A stretch of 64,000 nucleotides of DNA from Stenoxybacter acetivorans DSM 19021. GTDB taxonomy: Bacteria; Pseudomonadota; Gammaproteobacteria; Burkholderiales; Neisseriaceae. A program made the position numbers and the translations under genes. Position 1 is the first letter of the stretch, and each line of letters begins with the position of its first letter. Below are positions 28,601 through 37,870 of this stretch, piece after piece. The stretch is from NCBI RefSeq assembly GCF_000745895.1, contig NZ_JQKE01000008.1:19308-83307 (forward strand), in the 5' to 3' direction. Below the pieces are notes generated by a model. It was not told where the DNA came from, made no database searches, and saw nothing but the letters and a program-made list of their open reading frames with translations.

Positions 28601-28761
28601 GCAAAACCGTGCATCAAGTGGGCATTCCCTTGCACGGCGGCTGGGTGAACGTGAGCGGCAGAAAGCAATACCTCATCAATACACTCACCCCGTTTGTCGG
28701 CGATTGCAACACACAAACACCTGAATACAAAACCTTTTTGTGCAACATCGAAAAAGCGTAA
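25687..28761 (+). CDS. fdoG: formate dehydrogenase major subunit, cysteine form (FdnG/FdoG type)
   Basis: This 1024-residue periplasmic molybdopterin enzyme oxidises formate to CO2. The Tat signal TRRQFFKVTAAGAG (4-17) directs folded export. A [4Fe-4S] site is formed by Cys50, Cys53, Cys57 and Cys92. The metal-ligand position aligned with E. coli Sec196 is Cys196 (ARVCHGPT), encoded by an ordinary TGT at 26272-26274, so no selenocysteine insertion is needed. It is full length, matches the respiratory N/O-type subunits and heads the three-gene operon. No fdhD or fdhE is in the window. Confidence 0.92.
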   Translation: MNLTRRQFFKVTAAGAGATSLAVLGALPANAWAEVRQYKLTRAIEARNNCTYCSVGCGTLIYSLGDGARNAKRKIFHIEGDPDHPVSRGSLCPKGASLIDFVNSPNRVLFPEVREAGSNEWKQISWHEAFDRIARLLKDERDANLKEKNADGIPINRLESVGLLCASASSNETGILTQKFMRSLGLVGTDSQARVCHGPTVSALASTFGRGAMTNTFVDIQNSDFILIMGGNAAEAHPVGFKWVIEAKKRNGTKLIVCDPRFNRSAAVADHYLPIRSGTDIAFLGAVINWLLANDKVQWDYVKNYTNASFIVSEGFGFHDGLFSGHADYQSDRETTQSGYDNSTWVYELDGNGHAKIDETLQHPRCVWQMMKQHYAQYTPEMMTKITGTPIEDFLKVCEALGATSAKDKAGTILYALGWTQHTYGAQNIRTMAMIQLILGNIGVAGGGVNALRGHSNIQGLSDLGLLSTSLPGYLSLPNEKAHPTFEDYLAKQTPKALRPNQLNYWSNTPKFMVSLLKWFFGDAATKENNWGYDWLPKWDKMYDVLQMVEMMYQGQMNGLLVQGFNAMGSFPDSNRVTEAFAKLKWLVVMDPLDTETATFWQNHGDAHDVDPKQIQTTVFRLPTPCFAEEAGSIVNSSRWLQWHWAGAEPPGEALPDLEIMAELMLRLKDLYAKEGGKSPEPILNLDWQYKNPHSPQPEETGKESNGWALADIKDDKGNVIVAKGQQLDAFSQLKDDGSTACACWIFAGSWTKNGNQMARRDNTDSGLGNTPNWAWAWPANRRVLYNRASCDPQGKPWNPHRVLIKWDGKKWTGADVADFKADEAPGSGMNPFIMAEEGVGRLFCTQKMVDGPFPTFYEPMETPVGKNLMYPKVLNSPAVRLFDSVKSRLGKKEQFPYVGTTYRLTEHFQFWTKSVKLLMIAQPEQFIEISEELAKEKGIAKGDWVKISTIRGAVQAKAVVTKRVKPLQIDGKTVHQVGIPLHGGWVNVSGRKQYLINTLTPFVGDCNTQTPEYKTFLCNIEKA

Positions 28762-28773
28762 GGAGCGGAAAAA

Positions 28774-29688
28774 ATGGCTTTACAATCATTAGACATTAAA
28801 CGCCGCTCAGCCACCAGCGGCATGACCCCGCCGCCCAAGGCGCGGCAGCCCATTGAAGTGGCAAAACTGATTGATGTATCTACCTGTATCGGCTGCAAAT
28901 CCTGCCAAGTCGCTTGTTCAGAGTGGAACGATATTCGTGATAAAGTCGGTGAAAACATTGGCGTGTATGACAACCCAATTGATTTAACCGCCGACAGCTG
29001 GACAGTAATGCGTTTTTCCGAAACCGAAGAAAACGGCAAACTGGAATGGTTAATCCGCAAAGACGGCTGTATGCACTGCAGCGATCCCGGCTGCCTGAAA
29101 GCCTGCCCATCGCCCGGTGCAATTATTCAATACGAAAACGGAATTGTTGATTTTCATCAAGAAAATTGTATCGGCTGCGGCTATTGTGTTTCCGGCTGCC
29201 CGTTTAATATCCCGCGTATTTCCAAAAAAGACAACCGCGCTTACAAATGCACTTTGTGCTCAGACCGAGTGGCCGTTGGTCAAGAACCTGCTTGCGCCAA
29301 ATCCTGCCCTACCGGTGCAATTCAGTTTGGCAGCAAAGAAGCCATGAAACAGGTTGCCGCCGAGCGCGTTGCCGAATTGAACACACGAGGCTTTGCCAAC
29401 GCAGGGCTCTACGATCCGCAAGGCGTGGGCGGCACACACGTTATGTATGTTTTGCACCATGCTGATAAACCGCAGCTTTATCACGGGCTGCCTGAAAATC
29501 CTTCAATCAGCCCCACCGTGCGTTTGTGGAAAGGCATACTGAAACCGCTGGCAACAATCGGCATTGCCGCAGCTGGATTCATCGGCTGGCTGCACTACAT
29601 CACTGTCGGTCCTAACCGCGCCGACGAAGAAGAAACACCTGTTATCGGTAAAGACGGCGATACTTTACCGGGCAAGGAGGAAGCATAA
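28774..29688 (+). CDS. fdoH: formate dehydrogenase iron-sulfur subunit
   Basis: This 304-residue electron-transfer subunit has four ferredoxin-like cysteine clusters ([58 protein letters not shown]), giving four [4Fe-4S] centres. A C-terminal transmembrane helix (about 258-280, [20 protein letters not shown]) anchors it to the periplasmic side. It passes electrons from the catalytic subunit to the cytochrome b subunit. It starts 12 bases after fdoG, and its last base is the first base of the next start codon (TAATG). Confidence 0.93.
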   Translation: MALQSLDIKRRSATSGMTPPPKARQPIEVAKLIDVSTCIGCKSCQVACSEWNDIRDKVGENIGVYDNPIDLTADSWTVMRFSETEENGKLEWLIRKDGCMHCSDPGCLKACPSPGAIIQYENGIVDFHQENCIGCGYCVSGCPFNIPRISKKDNRAYKCTLCSDRVAVGQEPACAKSCPTGAIQFGSKEAMKQVAAERVAELNTRGFANAGLYDPQGVGGTHVMYVLHHADKPQLYHGLPENPSISPTVRLWKGILKPLATIGIAAAGFIGWLHYITVGPNRADEEETPVIGKDGDTLPGKEEA

Positions 29689-30341
29689 TGAAACAACAAC
29701 CTCTGTTACAACGCTATAAACGCGCCGAACGGATTAATCACTGGGTAGTGGCGGGCTGCTTTGTTCTGCTGGCAATATCAGGCTTAGGCTTTTTTTACTC
29801 ATCCTTCTTCTGGCTGACCAACATCTTCGGATCACCACAGCTGGCGCGGATTTTTCATCCGTTTATCGGCATCGTGATGTTTATCGGCTTTTTTATCCTG
29901 TTTCTCCGCTATTGGCGGCATAATTTCTTGGATAAAGAAGACGTGAGATGGCTGAAATCGGTCAAAACCATTTTAAAAGGACATGAAGTCGGCGACATCG
30001 GCAAATACAACGGCGGTCAAAAAGCCATGTTCTGGCTGATGAGTGCGTGTGTGGCATTATTGTTTATCTCCGGCATCATCATATGGCGGCCTTATTTCGC
30101 GCCCTTATTCCCAATTCCGCTGATCCGAATCGCGCTTTTAGTACACTGCTGCGCTGCCGTGGTTTTAATTTCCGGCATCATCATTCACGTTTATGCCGCC
30201 ATTTGGGTTAAAGGCACGATTCCTTCTATGGTTGAAGGTGTAGTCAGCCAAGAGTGGGCAAAAAAACACCACCCACGCTGGTATCGGGAAATGATGGAAA
30301 AACACCGGCGGCAGGAACAAGGCGAAAAAGAGACATCGTAA
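29688..30341 (+). CDS. fdoI: formate dehydrogenase cytochrome b556 subunit
   Basis: This 217-residue inner-membrane protein with four transmembrane helices belongs to the FdnI/FdoI cytochrome b family. It opens with KRAERINHWVVAGCFVLLAISG, where the His in helix 1 is a typical heme ligand. Further His residues (RIFHPFIG, LLVHCCAAVV, IIIHVYAA) fit two b hemes and the quinone site. It moves electrons from formate into the quinone pool. It overlaps fdoH by one base and ends the operon. Confidence 0.92.
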   Translation: MKQQPLLQRYKRAERINHWVVAGCFVLLAISGLGFFYSSFFWLTNIFGSPQLARIFHPFIGIVMFIGFFILFLRYWRHNFLDKEDVRWLKSVKTILKGHEVGDIGKYNGGQKAMFWLMSACVALLFISGIIIWRPYFAPLFPIPLIRIALLVHCCAAVVLISGIIIHVYAAIWVKGTIPSMVEGVVSQEWAKKHHPRWYREMMEKHRRQEQGEKETS

Positions 30342-30730
30342 AGCTCTTTTAAAGCTGTGCTGTTAAATCAAATGATTTACAAGGACTGAATTTTGTATTG
30401 CACAAGATTTCAGTCCTTTTTATTTAATCAATCAAAGAAAACAGTACGCACCGTTATCCCAATCAATCAATATTGAATACTCTGATTTGCAAAAAACCAG
30501 ATATTTTTGCTCTTTATACTGTGGATTAAAGTGCCGCATTCACAGATGATTTTCAAACAACCCAATGCTTTCCAAGCAGCCTTTTAAACCACACAATATT
30601 CAGGCTGCCTGAAAATCCAAGTCAAAATCCATTCAGCATTTTTCGTTATAAACAAACAAAAAAACAGTATTTAGTTTCCATAATCATCCGTGTTACATTG
30701 CTTCACCGAAATTAACAACCGGAGCAAAAC
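30342..30730 (+). other. intergenic region between fdoI and sbp
   Basis: 389 bases with the formate operon terminator at 30381-30423, a DUS at 30602-30613 and an AT-rich stretch just before sbp. No other structured element was seen. The sbp promoter is expected in the last 150 bases. Confidence 0.4.
30381..30423 (+). terminator. terminator after the formate dehydrogenase operon
   Basis: AAGGACTGAA at 30381-30390 pairs with TTCAGTCCTT at 30409-30418, followed by TTTTTATTT. The loop is 18 bases. Confidence 0.82.
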
Positions 30731-31795
30731 ATGAAAACGAAATCACTGTGGCTGGCTTTGCCTTTAATCTTGGCATTGGCATCTTGCGGTCAAAATACTG
30801 ACCAATCAAATAATGCTTCTAATGCTTCCGATGAAGCAGCAAGCAAACCTGTAAAAAGCGAAGTATCTATTTTGAATGTGTCCTACGACCCCACGCGTGA
30901 GCTTTATCAGCAATACAATCCGATTTTCCAACAATATTGGAAACAGAAAACCGGACAAGACTTAACCATTCAACAATCCAACGGCGGCTCCGGCAAACAA
31001 GCATTGGCTGTACAAAACGGCTTGAAAGCCGATGTCGTAACACTGGCATTGGCAGGCGATATTGATGCGCTAAACGACGGCAGTAAACAATTGATTAACC
31101 CTGGCTGGCAAAAAACACTGCCGGACAACAGCACACCCTATACCTCGACCATTGTCTTTTTGGTGCGCAAAGGCAATCCGAAAAACATCAAAGACTGGAA
31201 CGATTTAACCAAGGGCAACGTAGAAATTATTACCCCGAATCCAAAAACCTCCGGCGGTGCACGCTGGAATTTCTTGGCAGCATGGGCATATGCCAAACAC
31301 TTGCCGGGCGGCAGTGACGAAACCGCGAAAAAATTTGTGGCTGACATTTACAACCGCGTATCGGTAATGGATACCGGAGCACGCGGTTCTACCATTTCTT
31401 TTACTCAGCGCGGCTTGGGTGATGTGCTTTTGGCTTGGGAAAATGAAGCCTATTTGGCGGTTAAAGAAGCCGGCGACCAATTTGAGATTCTTACGCCTTC
31501 TTTGTCTATTTTGTGCGAGCCGCCGGTAGCCGTTGTGGATTCAGTGGCAGATGCCAAAGGCACACGTGAAGCAGCTACCGAATACCTCAAATATTTGTAC
31601 ACAGAAGATGCTCAGCGCATCATCGCCAAAAATTTCTATCGTCCGACTAACCCTGCCGTGCAGGCTGAATTCAAAGACCAGTTCCCGCCGCTGAATTTAG
31701 TCACCATAGACAAAGAGTTTGGCGGTTGGAAGCAAGCACAACAGCATTTCTTTGCAGACGGTGGTGTCTTCGATCAAATCTACAGTAAAAAATAA
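30731..31795 (+). CDS. sbp: sulfate-binding lipoprotein of an ABC transporter
   Basis: This 354-residue periplasmic sulfate/thiosulfate-binding protein (Sbp/CysP family) has the lipobox LASC (Cys19), so it is membrane-tethered, followed by a Ser/Asn-rich linker. The family core is clear: ILNVSYDPTRELYQQYNPIF, SNGGSGKQALAVQNGLKADVVTLAL, NPKTSGGARWNFLAAWAYA and the late GGVFDQIY. The cognate permease and ATPase (CysT/W/A) are not adjacent. It opens the sulfur block and has its own terminator, so it is transcribed alone. Confidence 0.93.
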   Translation: MKTKSLWLALPLILALASCGQNTDQSNNASNASDEAASKPVKSEVSILNVSYDPTRELYQQYNPIFQQYWKQKTGQDLTIQQSNGGSGKQALAVQNGLKADVVTLALAGDIDALNDGSKQLINPGWQKTLPDNSTPYTSTIVFLVRKGNPKNIKDWNDLTKGNVEIITPNPKTSGGARWNFLAAWAYAKHLPGGSDETAKKFVADIYNRVSVMDTGARGSTISFTQRGLGDVLLAWENEAYLAVKEAGDQFEILTPSLSILCEPPVAVVDSVADAKGTREAATEYLKYLYTEDAQRIIAKNFYRPTNPAVQAEFKDQFPPLNLVTIDKEFGGWKQAQQHFFADGGVFDQIYSKK

Positions 31796-31807
31796 TCGAT
31801 ACAATTC

Positions 31808-31833
31808 GGGGCAGCCAACACATTGACTGCCCC
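31808..31833 (+). terminator. terminator after sbp
   Basis: GGGGCAG (31808-31814) pairs with CTGCCCC (31827-31833) around a 12-base loop, followed by ATCTTGTTTT. A DUS follows at 31845. Confidence 0.78.
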
Positions 31834-32026
31834 ATCTTGTTTTCAGGCTGCCTGAAATCTTTGTTTTATCTACTCGGATAACGCTTTACAACAATCCATT
31901 GACCAACTGCTGATTCTTGCTCGTATTACTTGCGCAGTAAAATCTTAAGCAATCTCATGCAACACAATCCAATAAATTAATGGTTTACACCTCTATCTAC
32001 TACGGACATAACCGGAGGAATGCAAT

Positions 32027-32665
32027 ATGCAAAAAAGCCGTTTGCATTGGGATAAACAGAATAGATTAATAAAGCTCTTCGTTGCCAACACAACGCCGCA
32101 AACAGCTGCTGTTTTGGCTGAAGTTCAAGCCGCTACCGCCGCGCTGTATTTCAATAAATTACGCCACCTAATTTATCAATATGGTGCCGAACCGGGTTTT
32201 TTGGAAAGCAACGCACACATAACAGAAATTCTCCGGCAACACCCTGCATTGGCTACATTTCACGGCCATTTAGTGGGTTTTGGCCTAACCATCAAACAAG
32301 GTAAAGTATTATTGACATTGTGCCAACACCGCTCCGGCACACACTGGGTGCCATTAATACGCGGCAAAATCATACCACACGGTTTGGTGGCTGCAATTTT
32401 TGATGGGAAGCAACGCAATTGGAATGCAGAATCTTTTCAATACTACCCGCTGAATTTCTCTGAAGTGCCGCCACTAGATAGTACCGGTACTGAAAAATTG
32501 GCAGTGTTTTGGCAATCAGCAATACATCACCTCAACAGATTGCAACCCATACACAAAGAACATTTTTATTTACATTTAAAAGAATGTGAATGGCGTTTTA
32601 ATTACCCTAGCACCACACAACAATGGCAGGAAATTCATCGGCTGGCTCAACGTCATCTGGCTTAA
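32027..32665 (+). CDS. IS1016/IS1595-like transposase-derived protein with altered catalytic core
   Basis: This is an intact 212-residue frame. The N-terminus (QKSRLHWDKQNRLIKLFVAN, then TAAVLAEVQAATAALYFNKL) and the C-terminus (HKEHFYLHLKECEWRFNY) match my recollection of the meningococcal IS1016 transposase. The middle keeps the fold pattern (GFGLTIKQGKVLL, VPLIRGKIIPHG). The first catalytic Asp block (VDESYFGG) is absent, replaced by FLESNAHITEIL near 58-69. Asp126 and Glu156 could be the other two acids. No terminal inverted repeats are visible. It may be a decayed but unbroken transposase, or a domesticated one. Confidence 0.65.
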   Translation: MQKSRLHWDKQNRLIKLFVANTTPQTAAVLAEVQAATAALYFNKLRHLIYQYGAEPGFLESNAHITEILRQHPALATFHGHLVGFGLTIKQGKVLLTLCQHRSGTHWVPLIRGKIIPHGLVAAIFDGKQRNWNAESFQYYPLNFSEVPPLDSTGTEKLAVFWQSAIHHLNRLQPIHKEHFYLHLKECEWRFNYPSTTQQWQEIHRLAQRHLA

Positions 32666-32910
32666 TGCCCCAATGAAATTCATCATACTTTATATATGCT
32701 ATATTTTCCCTGCACATACAAAAAAAACCGGCAGGGCAAATCACCCAACCGACAACATAAGGAATCAATGTTCGCTTAAATATAGCTAAATAACTTTATT
32801 TTTCATTATTCAGAGTAGGTTGCAATCATAATAACTTTTTTAAAAACACAATATTAAATATTAAAACCTATGCTGGAATAATGGATTTTTTATTTATTCG
32901 GTCATATGTA

Positions 32911-33660
32911 TTAAATAGAAAAACCCACATCGTACCTCGGCAAATGCAAAATCCTATCCAAAATCATCTGTTCCAATGGCGCAGTTTCAGTAACAACATT
33001 GATACGCGGGTGCGGCAACCGAATAGGCACATCTAAATCAATTTTACCGCCCTCAATCAACAAGACGCGATTGGCTGTCAATACCGCTTCACTAACATCA
33101 TGCGTTACCAAAATCACGGTAAACCGGTGTTGCTGCCACAAACGAACAATCAATTGCTGCATTTCCAAACGCGTGAGCGCATCCAGCGCACCCAGCGGTT
33201 CGTCCAGCAACAACAATTGAGGACGATGGATTAAAGCCCGTGCCAATGCCACACGCTGACGCTGTCCGCCAGACAATGCCGACGGCCAATCATGGGCACG
33301 ATCAGCTAAGCCCACCTCTGCCAACACCTGCAATGCCCGCTCCCGCCAATGACCGCTCAAACCGAAACCCACGTTTCCCAATACTGTTTTCCACGGCAGC
33401 AAACGGGCTTCCTGAAACATCAGCCGAGTACGGCTTTGCAAATCCGCAGCAGTCAATTCATCAGACATCAACACACCATCACTGAAGTCGTCCAACTGAG
33501 CCAATAGCCGCAATAGCGTGCTTTTACCGCAACCGCTGCGCCCAACCACCGCAATGAATTCACCGGCGGCAATATCCAGATCCAAGTCATGAATCACTGT
33601 TCGCGTACCAAATTTTTTGGCAATCCGCTGCAAACTCAATGGCAATCCGGTTTGTGTCAT
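32911..33660 (-). CDS. ssuB: aliphatic sulfonate ABC transporter ATPase SsuB
   Basis: This 249-residue ABC ATPase has Walker A GRSGCGKS, the Q-loop [11 protein letters not shown], signature [15 protein letters not shown] and Walker [13 protein letters not shown]. The Q-loop sequence is typical of the nitrate/sulfonate/taurine subfamily. It energises sulfonate import with SsuC and SsuA. I chose ATG 33660, which overlaps the ssuC stop as ATGA and has AAGGAA about 6 bases upstream. It is the last gene of the ssu run. Confidence 0.91.
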   Translation of the reverse strand: MTQTGLPLSLQRIAKKFGTRTVIHDLDLDIAAGEFIAVVGRSGCGKSTLLRLLAQLDDFSDGVLMSDELTAADLQSRTRLMFQEARLLPWKTVLGNVGFGLSGHWRERALQVLAEVGLADRAHDWPSALSGGQRQRVALARALIHRPQLLLLDEPLGALDALTRLEMQQLIVRLWQQHRFTVILVTHDVSEAVLTANRVLLIEGGKIDLDVPIRLPHPRINVVTETAPLEQMILDRILHLPRYDVGFSI

Positions 33661-34550
33661 AAGACATTCCTTTTTTGATAGGCAGGATGCCAACGCAGCC
33701 AATGTTGTTCTAATTGACGTGCAATAAAGTCAGCCAAAAAGCCGAGAAAGGCATATACCAAAATGGCAAAAATAATAATATCCACCTGAAAAAACTCACG
33801 TGCATGCATGGCTAAGTAGCCAATACCTGACCCTGCAGAAATGGTTTCAGCCACAATCAGTGTGAGCCACATAATGCCCAGAGAAAAGCGCAGACCAACC
33901 AAAATGCTGGGCAAAGCACCGGGTAAAATAACTTGCCGGAACAGCGGCCAACCTTGTACACCATAACTTTTTGCCATTTCCAACAAACTTTTATCCACAT
34001 TACAAATGCCGTGATAAGTATTGAGGTAAATCGGGAAAAATGTACCCAAAGCCACCAAAGAAATTTTGGCGGTTTCATCAATACCAAACCACACAATCAC
34101 CAAAGGAATTAACGCCAGATGCGGAATATTACGCAGCATTTGCAGCGTATTGTCGAGCAACACACGCAAAGCCGGAATAGTGCCTGTGAGCAACCCTAAA
34201 CCCAAACCCAATGCACCGCCAATCAATAAACCGACCAGAGCGCGAGCGGCACTCACCGCCAAGTGATGCAGTAACTCACCGCTGACACTGAGGGTATAAC
34301 CCGCCTGTATTACAGCCCAAGGTGAAGAAATATTATTTAAGTAGGCTTCAGGCAGCCAGTGAAAACTCGCAATCAACTGCCATAGAATCAGCAGCAATAA
34401 GGGCAACCACCAACCACCGGTGTGCTGATACAAACCAATAAACTGCACACGCAACCGTGTATTAATGCTCTCTCGCGGTGGCAGATGCGGCGATGTTGAT
34501 GCCGCCGCAGTCTGCCAGCATTCAGGTACGGTTTGCTCTGAAGTTTTCAT
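33657..34550 (-). CDS. ssuC: aliphatic sulfonate ABC transporter permease SsuC
   Basis: This 297-residue inner-membrane permease of the BPD transport family has an N-terminal cytoplasmic stretch of about 45 residues, then six helices and the coupling segment [31 protein letters not shown]. The subfamily match is to nitrate/sulfonate/taurine permeases, and the adjacent ssuD makes sulfonate the best assignment. It overlaps ssuB by four bases. Confidence 0.91.
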   Translation of the reverse strand: MKTSEQTVPECWQTAAASTSPHLPPRESINTRLRVQFIGLYQHTGGWWLPLLLLILWQLIASFHWLPEAYLNNISSPWAVIQAGYTLSVSGELLHHLAVSAARALVGLLIGGALGLGLGLLTGTIPALRVLLDNTLQMLRNIPHLALIPLVIVWFGIDETAKISLVALGTFFPIYLNTYHGICNVDKSLLEMAKSYGVQGWPLFRQVILPGALPSILVGLRFSLGIMWLTLIVAETISAGSGIGYLAMHAREFFQVDIIIFAILVYAFLGFLADFIARQLEQHWLRWHPAYQKRNVL

Positions 34551-34645
34551 ATCACATACTCACTTCCTGTTTGAATTGATAATACTGCGGCACTCATTGC
34601 CGCAGCATCGGCTCGGCTGCCGTTTTCACTTTTTCATTACACGCA

Positions 34646-35761
34646 TTACAAGCCTATGGTTTCTCTTTTGGTGCGTAAACGGTGCGGCTGCGGAATATCG
34701 GTTTGCACCACATCTAATAACGGAAACAGCAATTCAGCCACACGATAAGCTTCTTCCAGATGCGGATAACCTGAAAGCACAAATGAATCAGCACCCAAAT
34801 CGGCATACTCCTGTATACGCTTCGCCACAGTAACCGGATCGCCCACCAAAGCCGTACCCGCACCACCGCGAACCAAGCCCACACCCGCCCATAAATTGGG
34901 ACTGACTTCCAGATGATCACGGCTGCCGCCATGCAAAGCCGCCATGCGTTGCTGACCAACAGAATCGGATTTTGCAAATGAGGCTTGTGCTTGCGCGATG
35001 GTTTCATCACTCAAATGGCTGATTAACCGATTGGCAGCAGCCCATGCTTCCTCATTGGTTTCACGCACAATCACATGCAAGCGAACACCAAAACGCACAG
35101 TACGTCCCTGCTCTGCCGCACGGCGGCGCACATCATCCAATTTTTCTTTCACCCGCTCCGGCGGTTCGCCCCAAGTTAAATACAGATCCACCTGTTCCGC
35201 CGCCAATTGATGCGCCGCATCAGATGATCCGCCAAAATAAAGCGGTGGATGCGGCTGCTGAATAGCGGCGTTATCCAAAACAGCGTTGTCCACATGCAAG
35301 TGCTTGCCATGAAAAGTAACCACTTCATTATTCAGCAAACGACGCCAAATCTCGGTAAACTCAGCCGCAGATTCATACCGTTCCTCATGATCCAAATACA
35401 CGCCCTCTGCTGCCAACTCTTCGGGCCGACCGCCGGCAACAAGATTAAACAACACACGTCCATTGGATAAACGATCCAAAGTAGCCGCCTGACGTGCCGC
35501 CACAGTGGGAGAAATTACACCCGGGCGCAATGCCACCAAAAACCGCAGCTTGCGGGTGATGCCGATTAACGATGCGGCCACCAAAAACGGATCATCGCAA
35601 TTGCGCCCGGTGGGAATCAACACACCGCCAAACCCCAAGTTTTCTACTGCCAAAGCCAGTTGGCTTAAATAAGCGTGATCAACTGTGCGTGCAAATTTAT
35701 CGCTGCCCAGATAGCGGCCTTCACCTTGCGTGGGTAAAAACCAAAAGATATTCAGACTCAT
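34646..35761 (-). CDS. ssuD: FMNH2-dependent alkanesulfonate monooxygenase SsuD
   Basis: This is a 371-residue flavin-dependent (beta/alpha)8 monooxygenase of the luciferase-like family. It starts [19 protein letters not shown] and contains [52 protein letters not shown] and the C-terminal [10 protein letters not shown], all SsuD markers. With O2 and FMNH2 from SsuE it converts alkanesulfonates to aldehyde and sulfite. The sulfite can feed the CysJI reductase encoded next door. It lies between ssuA and ssuC. Confidence 0.95.
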   Translation of the reverse strand: MSLNIFWFLPTQGEGRYLGSDKFARTVDHAYLSQLALAVENLGFGGVLIPTGRNCDDPFLVAASLIGITRKLRFLVALRPGVISPTVAARQAATLDRLSNGRVLFNLVAGGRPEELAAEGVYLDHEERYESAAEFTEIWRRLLNNEVVTFHGKHLHVDNAVLDNAAIQQPHPPLYFGGSSDAAHQLAAEQVDLYLTWGEPPERVKEKLDDVRRRAAEQGRTVRFGVRLHVIVRETNEEAWAAANRLISHLSDETIAQAQASFAKSDSVGQQRMAALHGGSRDHLEVSPNLWAGVGLVRGGAGTALVGDPVTVAKRIQEYADLGADSFVLSGYPHLEEAYRVAELLFPLLDVVQTDIPQPHRLRTKRETIGL

Positions 35762-35827
35762 AATGCTTTCCTTTACTTTAAAAGATAATGAACGGGTTAA
35801 ACAAAATTCAAAAGATAATGCTTGGTG

Positions 35828-36814
35828 TTATTGCGGTGGATTCCACACGATGTCTTTTACTTGTATTGGTTTGGGAATCAATTTTTGCCGGTAAAACGCA
35901 TCTGCCACTTGCTGCTGCGCCTGTATCGTGTCGGCACTGATATAAGACACACCATAATTGCGCGCCGTTACCGAACTCAGCGCAATTTCAGGTTTCAGCC
36001 CGGTGATGTTTTCAATGATTTTGCCGTATTTTTCAGGATTGGCAGTGATGGCTTTATCTGCCTCACCCACCGCACTCACAAACTGTTCCACCAAATCAGG
36101 ATGGGCTTGAGCAAAATCTTTAGATGCCAAATAAAATCCCGTATTGGGTTTCAGTCCTTCGCCATCGGTCAGCACTCGTGCATTCAATTCTATTTTTACA
36201 CTCGACAAATACGGCTCCCAAATTGCCCAGGCAGCCACTTGACCGGTTTCAAACGCTGCCCGAGCATCAGCCGGCTGCAAATACTTCGGCTTAATGTCGT
36301 CAAACGTTAATTTGTCGCGCTCTAAGGCTTTCAATAAAGTGTAATTGGCACTCGAACCTTTGGTTACCGCCACCGCTTTGCCTTTTAACTCAGATACACT
36401 GCGTATCGGTGAATTAGCCGGCACAATAATCGCTTCCGCTTTTGGCGATGGCAGCTCGTTTGCCACATACATCAGCTTGGCTCCTGCCGCTTGTGCAAAT
36501 ATCGGCGGACTGTCCCCGACAGTGCCGAGATCCAGATTGCCGGTATTGAGTGCTTCCAGCATCGGCGGACCGGACGGGAATTCCACCCACTTCACCTGAA
36601 TACCCTGTTTAGCCCAAACATCTTCTAAATAGCGGACATCACGCAGATACACCAGCGAACCGGATTTCTGCAAACCGATACGTACTTCACTGACCTTGGC
36701 TTTTCCCGCCGCTTCATCGCCGGAAGCCGCCGTATCGGTTTCACTGCGGCAAGCACCCAACGTCAATCCGGTCAATGTGATTGCAAGTAATGAATAAATG
36801 GATTTAATGCGCAT
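35828..36814 (-). CDS. ssuA: sulfonate-binding lipoprotein SsuA
   Basis: This 328-residue periplasmic binding protein of the nitrate/sulfonate/taurine family is lipidated at Cys22 (lipobox LGAC) rather than free. Conserved blocks are VRIGLQKSGSLVYLRD, EFPSGPPMLEALNTGNLDLGTVGDSPPIFAQAAGAK and AVTKGSSANYTLLKALE. It delivers sulfonates to SsuBC. Lipid anchoring matches that of Sbp in the same block. Confidence 0.92.
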   Translation of the reverse strand: MRIKSIYSLLAITLTGLTLGACRSETDTAASGDEAAGKAKVSEVRIGLQKSGSLVYLRDVRYLEDVWAKQGIQVKWVEFPSGPPMLEALNTGNLDLGTVGDSPPIFAQAAGAKLMYVANELPSPKAEAIIVPANSPIRSVSELKGKAVAVTKGSSANYTLLKALERDKLTFDDIKPKYLQPADARAAFETGQVAAWAIWEPYLSSVKIELNARVLTDGEGLKPNTGFYLASKDFAQAHPDLVEQFVSAVGEADKAITANPEKYGKIIENITGLKPEIALSSVTARNYGVSYISADTIQAQQQVADAFYRQKLIPKPIQVKDIVWNPPQ

Positions 36815-36848
36815 AATGTTCCCTTAAATTAATAATGATGTATTTGAT

Positions 36849-37415
36849 TTAAATAACGTATTCAGGCAACTCAATGTGTTTAATCAAGAGGCGGCAATGA
36901 ATCGCTTGAGTGAACTGAGCCGCGGCAGCTTCTAACCGTTCGCGTAAGCCCTCATCAAAGCGGGCATCGGCATCACGGTATTCAACTTGTTTATCTTGTA
37001 CGAATACTCCGGCAATGATTTCCTGCGCCTTCATCGCCGAAAGCACAGGCTTGAGCGCATAATCCAATACCAACAAATGCGCAATGCTGCCTGCGCTGGC
37101 AATGGGCAAAACCACCTTATTTTGCAGCGCTTCTTGCGGCAACAAATCCAACATCGTTTTCAGAACACCGGAAAATGATGCTTTGTACACCGGCGTAGCC
37201 ACCACCAAACCATCTGCCTCTGCCACATCACGCTGAAACTGCTTCACACTGGTCGAATCAAACTGACCCAACAGCAACGCTTCCGGTGCAAAATCATTCA
37301 CGCCATAACGAATAGTGGCAATACCTTGCCGACGCAGATAATCTTCAATCAAAAACAGCACGGCAGCCGAACGCGACGGACTGCTGGGACTGCCGGTCAA
37401 TAACACAACAGACAT
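36849..37415 (-). CDS. ssuE: NAD(P)H-dependent FMN reductase SsuE
   Basis: This is a 188-residue flavodoxin-like reductase. The SVVLLTGSPSSPSRSAAVL start, the segment DGLVVATPVYKASFSGVLKTMLDLLPQ and VLPIASAGSIAHLLVLDYALKPVLSAM identify SsuE, which provides FMNH2 for SsuD. It is the first gene of the ssuE-A-D-C-B run, 34 bases before ssuA. GAGGAAAACC precedes the ATG. The 455-base upstream region is AT-rich and carries the tandem terminators of cysI. Confidence 0.93.
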   Translation of the reverse strand: MSVVLLTGSPSSPSRSAAVLFLIEDYLRRQGIATIRYGVNDFAPEALLLGQFDSTSVKQFQRDVAEADGLVVATPVYKASFSGVLKTMLDLLPQEALQNKVVLPIASAGSIAHLLVLDYALKPVLSAMKAQEIIAGVFVQDKQVEYRDADARFDEGLRERLEAAAAQFTQAIHCRLLIKHIELPEYVI

Positions 37416-37683
37416 AATGGTTTTCCTCAGCTAAGCAATTGAATGAGAAAGCAGTCTATCAAAGCGCATTTCAAATCAGAAAGAAGAAATGGCGCTTTGC
37501 ATAGAACAAACCACCATAATTTTCTCAAACACCATTAATATAAATAAATATTTAATATCAATATATTAGACTGCCATTTCAATAGAAATAATAAAGTTAT
37601 TATCATAACAATATGAATTGATACTGATTGATAAAACAGCTTGATTTGAAATCCTGCTGTTTACAGCAGCCATAAACAAACAA

Positions 37684-37717
37684 CACAGGCTGCCTGAATG
37701 CTTTCAGACAGCCTGTG
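37684..37717 (-). terminator. DUS-derived hairpin, second terminator after cysI
   Basis: CACAGGCTGCCTGAA pairs with TTCAGACAGCCTGTG. The left arm is an exact DUS; the right arm has one change that leaves a G-U pair in minus-strand RNA. The following bases are only weakly U-rich. Confidence 0.6.
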
Positions 37718-37781
37718 CAACCATAACAAAACCGCTCGTGTACACGACACAAACACCTTGTTTGTGAAAATTACCAAAAAC

Positions 37782-37817
37782 AAAAAGGCTGCCTGAAAAT
37801 ATTTTCAGACAGCCTTT
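37782..37817 (-). terminator. DUS-derived intrinsic terminator of the cys operon
   Basis: AAAAGGCTGCCTGAAAAT pairs with ATTTTCAGACAGCCTTTT. Read on the minus strand it is followed by TTTTTGTTTTT, a good U-tract. The single mismatch is a G-U pair in that orientation. Confidence 0.85.
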
Positions 37818-37870
37818 TACATCCCCCTGCTCAAAAAACAACTGCCGTGAATTGGCAGACAAAACAGTAA

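Larger units (their letters stand above)
37416..37870 (-). other. intergenic region between ssuE and cysI
   Basis: 455 bases with no gene. The cysI-proximal third holds two DUS-based hairpins. The ssuE-proximal part (about 37500-37640) is very AT-rich and should contain the ssuE promoter. A short perfect hairpin (CTGCTG-TTTA-CAGCAG) lies near 37655. I could not identify a trustworthy CysB or Cbl site by eye. Confidence 0.45.
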
